A DNA stretch of 5,767 nt, taken from contig DOTU01000212.1 of assembly GCA_003520965.1 (NCBI GenBank), positions 1 through 5,767 on the forward strand, given 5' to 3'. Source of the DNA: Candidatus Zixiibacteriota bacterium. Lineage in GTDB: Bacteria; Zixibacteria; MSB-5A5; UBA10806. Every line of letters starts with the position of its first letter. The first letter of the stretch is position 1. The translations under genes and the position numbers were made by a program. Below the pieces are notes generated by a model. It made no database searches. It saw only the letters and a program-made list of their open reading frames with translations, and was not told where the DNA came from. Shown in pieces: positions 1-5,032 of this stretch.

Positions 1-25
1 TCTAACCAAACTGAACTACAACCCC
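1..25 (-). tRNA. 5' part of a tRNA, probably tRNA-Asp (truncated by window edge)
   Basis: Read on the minus strand, this begins with a GGGGTTG acceptor arm, the TA at positions 8-9, a GTTC D-stem strand and a D-loop containing AGTTTGGTTA. Fourteen bases of it (1-14) are identical to the D-arm part of the complete tRNA-Val just upstream (104-117). The anticodon lies outside the window. A GTTC D-stem strand is usual in bacterial tRNA-Asp, and Val-Asp tandems are common, so Asp is an inference. It sits 28 nt after tRNA-Val on the same strand. The spacer has a T-run on the minus strand but no hairpin before it, so co-transcription is likely. Confidence 0.75.
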
Positions 26-53
26 AAAAAAATCTATTCAATTGTAAAATATC

Positions 54-128
54 TGGGCAGTGCAGGATTCGAACCTGCGACCTTCTGCGTGTAAGGCAGA
101 CGCTCTAACCAAACTGAGCTAACTGCCC
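54..128 (-). tRNA. tRNA-Val (anticodon UAC)
   Basis: The minus strand folds as a complete 75-nt tRNA. A 7-bp acceptor stem pairs GGGCAGT with ACTGCCC. The D-arm has GCTC/GAGC. The anticodon stem TCTGC/GCAGA encloses the loop CTTACAC, giving anticodon TAC (valine, reading GUA and related codons). The T-arm GCAGG/CCTGC encloses TTCGAAT. The discriminator base is A. The 3' CCA is not encoded, since the bases after the discriminator are GAT, so it must be added by CCA-adding enzyme. The 5' end lies 10 nt after the stop codon of the upstream small membrane-protein gene on the same strand. Confidence 0.97.
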
Positions 129-138
129 GGGCTGCTTT

Positions 139-399
139 CTAAGACGATACCACATTCCGTTTATCGGCGTCAAGCGGCACCCCTTCATCCTTGCCCTTGG
201 GAAGGAGTATTCCCAGCGGTATTATTATGCAGTACCCTAAAACCAGCAGAATGGGAGAAATGGTAATGTCGCCCCCGGCAAGAAATACGAATCCCAGGAT
301 TATCAGTAATACCCCAACCCCGAGAATAATATAATTTCTCTTGTCGAAATCGGGTGCGGCAGACGCTGCTCCCTTCTTTACTTTTTTTGCGGAGGCCAT
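139..399 (-). CDS. small two-helix membrane protein, 86 aa, DUF3098-like
   Basis: The 86-residue protein has a basic, Lys/Ala-rich N-terminus (ASAKKVKKG), then two hydrophobic helices at about residues 23-41 and 48-66, joined by a short AGGDITISP turn, and a charged C-terminal tail. The pattern of helix, GG-D-I-TI-(S/A)P and second helix resembles the small DUF3098-type membrane proteins of Bacteroidetes; this is recalled similarity, not a search result. No biochemical function is known to me. The start at 399 is preferred over the longer in-frame ATGs upstream because AAGGAG lies 5 nt before it (405-410) and the membrane protein proper begins there. The stop codon TAG is 10 nt from tRNA-Val on the same strand with no terminator between, so the gene probably shares a transcript with the tRNAs. 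Confidence 0.75.
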   Translation of the reverse strand: MASAKKVKKGAASAAPDFDKRNYIILGVGVLLIILGFVFLAGGDITISPILLVLGYCIIIPLGILLPKGKDEGVPLDADKRNVVSS

Positions 400-404
400 T
401 GCCT

Positions 405-411
405 CTCCTTT
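405..411 (-). promoter_or_regulatory. ribosome binding site for the 86-aa membrane protein
   Basis: The minus strand reads AAAGGAG ending 5 nt before the ATG at 399. This supports the shorter start over the two upstream in-frame ATGs, which have no comparable site. Confidence 0.7.
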
Positions 412-500
412 GTGCGCCCGGGACATTCCCGGCGCAAATTCATTGCCTAACACCTATTTACAAGCAGACAGATAACCCGCCCGCGATTTTTCCAGACAAT

Positions 501-529
501 TAACATATCCAAATTCTATATAATGTCAA
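501..529 (-). promoter_or_regulatory. candidate sigma70-type promoter for the membrane protein and tRNAs
   Basis: On the minus strand a perfect -35 box TTGACA (524-529) is followed by a 16-nt spacer and TATGTT (502-507; 4 of 6 matches), or a 17-nt spacer and ATGTTA. Transcription would begin near 494, giving a leader of roughly 95 nt before the ATG at 399. The -10 match is moderate, so this is a prediction. Nothing else between here and the tRNAs looks like a better promoter. Confidence 0.4.
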
Positions 530-611
530 GCGGATTCTGGCATCATCTGCTGACTTTTTCTAATTCGACTGGATTGGCCTAATTTCCGCCTCGAAATGAT
601 TTATTTCCGTC

Positions 612-649
612 AAAAAACGACAGAGGCGGTAATAGTAATCCGCCTCTGT
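612..649 (-). terminator. rho-independent terminator, possibly bidirectional
   Basis: A perfect 10-bp stem pairs ACAGAGGCGG (620-629) with CCGCCTCTGT (640-649) around a 10-nt AT-rich loop. On the minus strand the hairpin is followed by CG and then six T's (612-617), as expected for termination of the 50-aa gene about 80 nt upstream. On the plus strand the hairpin is followed by a short TTTT run, so it could also stop transcripts coming the other way, although no plus-strand gene precedes it here. Confidence 0.9.
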
Positions 650-728
650 TTTCCCCCGTATACTATCGAAATTTCATGCCCCGCCCGCTTCGATTCGAAC
701 CCGGCATCGCCCCCACAGGCCATTGCTA

Positions 729-881
729 TTATTTCAGAGGCATCTCCCCTTTATCGTGACTCCCGATTTTCTGCGCCTTAAGACGCCTTGATATATTTAT
801 CAGGTGAGCGACAACAAACGCAACCGATGTCGTAATGATGGCTGCGGCTATTGCAAGTGTGAACGGGTTCTGGCTTATCAT
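729..881 (-). CDS. small single-helix membrane protein, 50 aa, unknown function
   Basis: This 50-residue protein has one hydrophobic segment at about residues 8-29 (FTLAIAAAIITTSVAFVVAHLI), then a basic stretch (SRRLKAQK) and a polar tail. The layout predicts one membrane helix with the positive side in the cytoplasm. I do not recognise a family. I chose the ATG at 881 because a weak AGGG ribosome site (888-891) lies 6 nt upstream and the helix follows directly. The frame stays open to a TTG at 944, which would add 21 polar residues with no ribosome site. A strong terminator about 80 nt beyond the stop supports a real monocistronic transcript. The gene is divergent from the lipoprotein gene at 1246. 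No convincing promoter is visible for it. Confidence 0.55.
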   Translation of the reverse strand: MISQNPFTLAIAAAIITTSVAFVVAHLINISRRLKAQKIGSHDKGEMPLK

Positions 882-1145
882 TTTATTCCCTATTCTTTGC
901 TCCGTGAAGCAAACCTGGATTAATCCTTCATCGTTTTGGCCCAACAGACCACATCATTTGAGCATATTCTATCCTTAGATCATACGAATTGTTTCAGTAA
1001 ATTTAATATTGAGCGATCACTATTCTCCCCCCTCTTTACATATCAATGTGGCGACATTACATGGCCATTTTATCGCTATTTAGATATCTTTAATGCCGTC
1101 AATATCTTACAAAATAACCTTGATCGTGTTTTTAGAATAAAACAC

Positions 1146-1173
1146 TTGAGTAAATAAGCCGATATGTTATAAT
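1146..1173 (+). promoter_or_regulatory. extended -10 promoter for the lipoprotein gene at 1246
   Basis: The -35 box TTGAGT (1146-1151; 4 of 6) is followed by a 16-nt spacer and a perfect TATAAT (1168-1173). A TG dinucleotide one base before it (1165-1166) makes an extended -10. Transcription would begin near 1180, leaving a leader of about 65 nt before the ATG at 1246. An AACGCGTT palindrome (1186-1193) just after the predicted start could be an operator, but 8 bp is short and may be chance. Confidence 0.65.
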
Positions 1174-1235
1174 AGCGATTCGAAAAACGCGTTAATATTT
1201 ATTACCGGCGCAATAGATAGGGATATTCGCTCCGT

Positions 1236-1243
1236 GGAGGAGG
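1236..1243 (+). promoter_or_regulatory. strong Shine-Dalgarno site that fixes the start at 1246
   Basis: GGAGGAGG ends just before the ATG at 1246; its first GGAGG has the normal 5-nt spacing. The in-frame GTG at 1234 overlaps this site and would put charged residues (MEED) before the signal peptide, so it is unlikely to be the start. Confidence 0.85.
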
Positions 1244-1245
1244 AC

Positions 1246-2256
1246 ATGAAAAGCATAAAATTCATTTTGTTTTTAACGATACTGCTGTTATTAGGAGGAT
1301 GCTCCAAAAAGCCCGCCACTATCAAAGGACGCGTGACTGATGCCGACGGTAAGGCATTGGCCGGGGCCGCGGTCTTCACAATCCCGCAGCAGCAGGGAGT
1401 ACTCACCGATAGCACCGGATTTTATATCATTGAAGAAGTACCTCCCGGAGAGTATTCGATTTTGGGGAAATTCGGAGCCGATTCCACGGTTAAGCTTATC
1501 GGACAGGTCAAGCCAGGCGAAGCCCTCACCTATGATCTGGTTATTTTCAAAGAGCCTCCGCCGGAGCTTCCCCCTCCTCCTCCGCCGCCTGTGGACACGG
1601 TTAAAAAAGTGGTCGAGACTCCGCCGCCTGCACCGAAAGAGCCTCCGCAGTTAAAAGACCCAATCCTGTCATCGGGTGTTAGCGTGCTTCATTTGGGTGC
1701 CAGCGACTTTATTAAGAAATACGAAGTGGAGTCATCCGACGGCCTGGTTTGGCAGCTTAAGAGTGAGAAAGATTCCAAGCTCAGATTCCAGGGCGGCCGG
1801 CTTTTTGAGGGATATTTCGCCGGGCCCTATCATAAATATTGGGAGACAGCCGCCCGAAAGCTTGAGTACGATGGCCGTATCTGGCTCTACGTGCATGGGC
1901 CGGAGAAGGTGGTTACTGGAACCCGCTCCATCTCTATCGGGATTCCGTTGGGACTTCCGGCCAACGCGGAGATTGATTCAATCGTCGTGGAATTTGGCCT
2001 GCCTCGTTTCCCTGATGATTACACTCCGGGCGACGTGCAGCTTCGCATGCTGGGCGAGACGGCATCCGACATAGCCGATCTGATGGAATGGAAGAAGGTC
2101 GACCATGCCGAAAACGGCCTGATCAGAAAACAGGTGATCATTCCCCGCGGGGCCAACCGTAAGCTTGATAAGGTGACCATCGAAGTTGATTCCGACGGCG
2201 ACGCCGTGTGGGACGATCTGATGATCCGTCCGCTGGTTTATTTCCAATTGCATTAA
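1246..2256 (+). CDS. lipoprotein with carboxypeptidase-regulatory-like domain, Pro-rich linker and novel C-terminal domain, 336 aa
   Basis: The signal peptide (MKSIKF, then a hydrophobic core) ends in the lipobox LGGC, with Cys19 as the predicted lipidated residue and Ser at +2, which favours outer-membrane sorting by the E. coli rule. Residues 25-101 match the carboxypeptidase-regulatory-like/TonB-plug type beta fold (TIKGRVTDADGKALAGA, then TDSTGFYIIEEVPPGEY). Residues 103-134 are proline rich, including seven consecutive prolines (109-115). Residues 140-336 form a beta-rich domain that I do not recognise; its end (DSDGDAVWDDLMIRP) resembles either the final strands of a jelly-roll carbohydrate-binding fold or a calcium-binding Asp loop. 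The role is probably binding or scaffolding at the cell envelope; no catalytic motif is visible. The gene has its own promoter and a terminator, so it is likely monocistronic. Confidence 0.88.
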   Translation: MKSIKFILFLTILLLLGGCSKKPATIKGRVTDADGKALAGAAVFTIPQQQGVLTDSTGFYIIEEVPPGEYSILGKFGADSTVKLIGQVKPGEALTYDLVIFKEPPPELPPPPPPPVDTVKKVVETPPPAPKEPPQLKDPILSSGVSVLHLGASDFIKKYEVESSDGLVWQLKSEKDSKLRFQGGRLFEGYFAGPYHKYWETAARKLEYDGRIWLYVHGPEKVVTGTRSISIGIPLGLPANAEIDSIVVEFGLPRFPDDYTPGDVQLRMLGETASDIADLMEWKKVDHAENGLIRKQVIIPRGANRKLDKVTIEVDSDGDAVWDDLMIRPLVYFQLH

Positions 2257-2280
2257 GCGAAGCTTATATTAGAATATTAG

Positions 2281-2317
2281 GCCGGGGTATCGATAGGAAA
2301 ACTCCGGCTTTATTATT
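2281..2317 (+). terminator. rho-independent terminator after the 336-aa lipoprotein gene
   Basis: GCCGGGGT (2281-2288) pairs with ACTCCGGC (2301-2308) as an 8-bp stem with one G-U pair and a 12-nt loop, followed by a T-rich run TTTATTATT. It lies 24 nt past the stop codon. This separates the lipoprotein gene from the downstream TPR gene. Confidence 0.75.
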
Positions 2318-2360
2318 CATTTCATTGGAATCACTTTCGGATTTATTCTGCCGTTTCTCT

Positions 2361-2390
2361 TTAACTTCCACCTGGACAGCTTTATATAAT
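2361..2390 (+). promoter_or_regulatory. candidate promoter for the TPR lipoprotein-pyrK transcript
   Basis: A perfect -10 TATAAT (2385-2390) is preceded, after an 18-nt spacer, by TTAACT (2361-2366; 4 of 6 matches to the -35 consensus). It is the best sigma70-like element after the terminator and would give a leader of roughly 105 nt. A second, weaker candidate lies closer to the gene (2467-2495). Confidence 0.4.
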
Positions 2391-2466
2391 GCGTCTGGTT
2401 AACCGTCTCCCGGTCAAATACTTCGATAGAAGTCTACGTTCCCAACTCTCGGATTAAAAATTTTGT

Positions 2467-2495
2467 TTGGAACAGGCGGCCTTTATAGATATATA
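2467..2495 (+). promoter_or_regulatory. alternative promoter that could give a leaderless mRNA
   Basis: TTGGAA (2467-2472; 4 of 6) is followed by a 17-nt spacer and TATATA (2490-2495; 4 of 6). Transcription would then begin at or within a few bases of the ATG at 2504. The AT-rich sequence makes chance matches easy, so this is weak. It is listed because the gene has no visible ribosome site. Confidence 0.22.
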
Positions 2496-2503
2496 TTAAT
2501 AAG

Positions 2504-5032
2504 ATGTTATCAAGGCGTCATTGCTTGGGGTTAGTCCTATCTCTAACCTCAATACTACTTTTCACAAGCTGCGTTTATTACAATACCTTCTTCTGGGCCA
2601 GGAAAAATTTCAACCAAGCCGAGAAAAAGCAGCAGGAAAGCCTCCGCGCCAAAGATAGTCAGCAGGACTCCCCAAACCCCGTGTATCGTGGAAACCAAAA
2701 CCCGCAACAAAAGCCCGGTGGCGACTTTTATGTCTCGCCTGAGGCGCAAACGCTTTATAAAAACGCAATCGAGAAAGCCGCCAGGGTGCTAACCTACCAC
2801 CCCGATTCTAAATGGGTCCCTGATGCCTTGTGGGTTATCGGCAAATCGTATTTCAGCATGGGCGACTACATCCTGGCCGATCTCAAATTCAAAGAACTGG
2901 TGACTAATCATCCCAATTCAAAATACGCCGACCGCGCTTATTTCTATATGGGTCTCTGCCAGATGAACCTGGAGCATGACGACGAAGCGCTCTCCGCATT
3001 CGCCTTTTTAGAGACAAACTTCAAGAAAAGCCCCTATCTCGATGATATCTTCTACGCCAAAGGATTAATGGAATTAAGAAACGAAAACTACTCCGATGCC
3101 GCCGGGTATTTTACGCAGTATATCGAAAAATACTCCGGTGATTCATCGGCAATGGCGATGGACAATATTGGGAAATGCAAGGAACAGCTCAAAGATTTTT
3201 GGGGCGCCCACAAGGCTTATAAGCAGGTTGCCAAATATAATCCCTCAAAAAAGCTTTATTTTGACGCTACTCTGGCGTCGGCCACCACGGCCCTGGCCAG
3301 CGATTCCATTATTATGGGAATGAATATCCTGGAAACGCTTGGGAAAAATCAGTCGTATTTCTCTAAATTAGCGGAGATCCATTTGCGGACAGCCGACGGT
3401 TATTACCTGCTTAAAAAGATCGATAAGGCCGATACCCTTTATAAGCAAGTTATCGCAGAAAACCCAAAAACCAAAGAAGCCGCCGAGGCCTATTACCGCC
3501 TGGGCCTTATCAATCAAAATGATCTGTTTGATCTGCCGACAGCCAAGGATAATTTCGCCAAAGCGCAGACTGAATCTTCCGAATCGGAATTCCGGCCACT
3601 GGCCTTAGCCCGCTCGGCACAGATTGCCAAGCTTGAATCGTTCCAAAAGCAACTTCAAAGGGTCGACTCGCTCAGGCAAATGGATGAGTTAAATTCGCTG
3701 GGTGAAAACGAACCAATGCCGCCCAAAGTCATCCAACCTATCGCCAAGGAAGATAGCACCTTTATCGGTCCTCAGAACGATGGGCGCTCACCAGCTTCGA
3801 AAGAAAACTATCTCGCCTCGATACTTGCATCAGCCAACAAAGAAAATCAAACCGATACGCTGCTTCCTTTCATCGGCCCCAAACAGGATACCCTTGGTGG
3901 GGCAATAGTATCGCCACCGATATTAGTGGGACCGATGCTACCTCAGGTTAATTTGGCAGATTCCTCCAAAGTCCCTTCAAATCAGGTTCCGATAGCGCCC
4001 ATAAAAGAGCATTTGGGCCCCGGAGATCAAGCCTATGACGATAGCGTTCGCAGCGTAATTATGGAGAAAGGGATTGAAACCAGGTATCTGCTTGCCGAGC
4101 TTTACGCCTATGAGCTTAATCGTCCCGATTCGGCCCTGCAAGAATATCTGCTGCTTGTTGACGCTTATCCCATGTCGGCTTACGCTCCCCGCGCTCTACT
4201 TGCGGCATCCCAGATTGAGCTAAACGGCCCGGACAGTACTAAAGCTTTTGAACTCCTCAGGCGGTTGTTAAAAGATTATCCGGAATCACCGCAGGCAGCC
4301 CAGGCAGCGCAAATCTTGCAGAGCCCTATCGATGATTCAAACAATGTCGTTGGGCTTTATGTCTCAGCTGAAAGCTTGATCTATAACGCCAATATGCCCG
4401 ATTCCGCTATTGCCTTATTCCGGTATATCGCCGATAGATTCCCGGATCTGGCCCCCAAGGCTTCTTTTGCCATTGCCTGGGTACTGGATCAGGTGGAGGG
4501 AGTTGAGGACAGTTCAGCATACTTTGCCTATTCGGCCGTTGCCAAAAAATATCCTGAAACGGAGTTCGGTATCGCCGCCAAAAAGAGACTGACTGCTGCT
4601 CCCAGTGTAGTTACCAGGCCCAAACCAACAACCCGTGATGAACCAGCCCAGCCCGATACAACTCAATTGGCAGCGCTCCCCGATTCAACCGATCAAATTG
4701 AGGAGGGACTTTCGCTTGCCCCCCCGGTTATTACGGCTCCCGATTTTATCTATCCTGAGGAGCTCCTCTCGAGAGATCTTAAGGGAAAGGTGATATTTAA
4801 AATCAGGCTCGAACATTCCGGAAAAGTGAGAGATTACGAAATCATCGGGCCATCGGGCGAGCACGCCATAGACTCCTCAGCGACAGTCACCTTGATGGCT
4901 ACAGAGTTTGATGTTTCCAATCTGGACCTCATACAGTTTGATAATTATTACCAGTATAGCATAACCTTTATCCGACCCAAGATAACCAACTTTTTTAATC
5001 CATATCTCGAGCGACAGGAACAAGGACCCTGA
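2504..5032 (+). CDS. TPR-repeat lipoprotein with C-terminal TonB-type domain, 842 aa
   Basis: The signal peptide ends at LLFTSC, predicting lipidated Cys23 followed by VYYNTFFWARKNF. Residues 76-375 hold a first array of TPR-like helix pairs of the BamD/YbgF type (for example YHPDSKWVPDALWVIGKSYFSMGDYILADLKFKELV, split here only by my reading). Residues 376-520 are a low-complexity linker with four spaced (I/V/L)GP motifs. Residues 525-697 hold a second TPR array. After a Pro/Asp-rich spacer, residues 745-826 match the TonB C-terminal fold: Tyr750-Pro751-Glu752, Gly761-Lys-Val, Gly773, Ser784-Gly785 and Phe802. Unlike classic TonB there is no inner-membrane anchor helix; the protein is tethered by lipid. 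It is probably an envelope scaffold or adaptor; the partner is unknown. The ATG has no Shine-Dalgarno site. Its stop codon overlaps the probable pyrK start. Confidence 0.92.
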   Translation: MLSRRHCLGLVLSLTSILLFTSCVYYNTFFWARKNFNQAEKKQQESLRAKDSQQDSPNPVYRGNQNPQQKPGGDFYVSPEAQTLYKNAIEKAARVLTYHPDSKWVPDALWVIGKSYFSMGDYILADLKFKELVTNHPNSKYADRAYFYMGLCQMNLEHDDEALSAFAFLETNFKKSPYLDDIFYAKGLMELRNENYSDAAGYFTQYIEKYSGDSSAMAMDNIGKCKEQLKDFWGAHKAYKQVAKYNPSKKLYFDATLASATTALASDSIIMGMNILETLGKNQSYFSKLAEIHLRTADGYYLLKKIDKADTLYKQVIAENPKTKEAAEAYYRLGLINQNDLFDLPTAKDNFAKAQTESSESEFRPLALARSAQIAKLESFQKQLQRVDSLRQMDELNSLGENEPMPPKVIQPIAKEDSTFIGPQNDGRSPASKENYLASILASANKENQTDTLLPFIGPKQDTLGGAIVSPPILVGPMLPQVNLADSSKVPSNQVPIAPIKEHLGPGDQAYDDSVRSVIMEKGIETRYLLAELYAYELNRPDSALQEYLLLVDAYPMSAYAPRALLAASQIELNGPDSTKAFELLRRLLKDYPESPQAAQAAQILQSPIDDSNNVVGLYVSAESLIYNANMPDSAIALFRYIADRFPDLAPKASFAIAWVLDQVEGVEDSSAYFAYSAVAKKYPETEFGIAAKKRLTAAPSVVTRPKPTTRDEPAQPDTTQLAALPDSTDQIEEGLSLAPPVITAPDFIYPEELLSRDLKGKVIFKIRLEHSGKVRDYEIIGPSGEHAIDSSATVTLMATEFDVSNLDLIQFDNYYQYSITFIRPKITNFFNPYLERQEQGP
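5016..5026 (+). promoter_or_regulatory. ribosome binding region for pyrK
   Basis: Within the end of the TPR gene the sequence AGGAACAAGGA offers two purine-rich sites. AGGA at 5016-5019 is 9 nt before the CTG at 5029; AAGGA at 5022-5026 is 5 nt before the ATT at 5032. Together they place pyrK initiation at the TPR stop codon even though no ATG, GTG or TTG is present there. Confidence 0.6.

Larger units (their letters stand above)
400..728. other. intergenic region between the two minus-strand small genes
   Basis: I see no credible gene in this stretch. It holds the ribosome site and candidate promoter of the 86-aa gene at one end, the strong terminator hairpin (612-649) in the middle, and the 3' untranslated region of the 50-aa gene. 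A short plus-strand open frame (596-781) crosses the terminator, has no ribosome site and resembles no protein, so I do not count it as coding. Confidence 0.6.
882..1245. other. AT-rich intergenic region between divergent genes
   Basis: This region separates the minus-strand 50-aa gene from the plus-strand lipoprotein gene. It is visibly richer in A+T than the flanking genes. It contains the extended -10 promoter at 1146-1173, an 8-bp palindrome AACGCGTT (1186-1193) just downstream of the predicted transcription start, and the ribosome site of the lipoprotein gene. A 73-codon plus-strand frame (936-1157) would need a TTG start without a ribosome site and resembles no protein, so it is not called. 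A TAGAAT hexamer on the minus strand (966-971) could be a -10 for the 50-aa gene but has no good -35 partner. Confidence 0.5.

Noticed and set aside
1..117. 14-bp direct repeat (1-14 and 104-117)
   Set aside because: It is explained by the conserved D-arm region shared by the two tandem tRNAs, not a mobile-element or attachment-site repeat.
686..712. TTCGAA-containing sequence resembling a tRNA T-arm on the minus strand
   Set aside because: The flanking bases do not form a T-stem and no acceptor or anticodon arm can be found around it, so it is most likely chance.
596..781. 61-codon plus-strand open frame
   Set aside because: It runs through the strong terminator hairpin, overlaps the 50-aa gene and has no ribosome site or protein-like features.
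936..1157. 73-codon plus-strand open frame
   Set aside because: It needs a TTG start, has no ribosome site, lies in AT-rich spacer, and its translation shows no domain, signal or membrane pattern.
1072..1179. 9-bp inverted repeat ATCGCTATT / AATAGCGAT about 90 bp apart
   Set aside because: A 9-bp match in a region of this size is not surprising by chance, and one arm merely overlaps the -10 box.
1340..2074. Plus-strand open frames in other frames within the 336-aa lipoprotein gene
   Set aside because: Their Arg/Ser/Pro-rich translations are typical out-of-frame shadows of the real gene, which has the promoter, ribosome site and signal peptide.
2467..2484. Possible sigma54-type promoter around TTTGGAACAGG
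   Set aside because: The required GC element at the proper spacing (-12) is absent.
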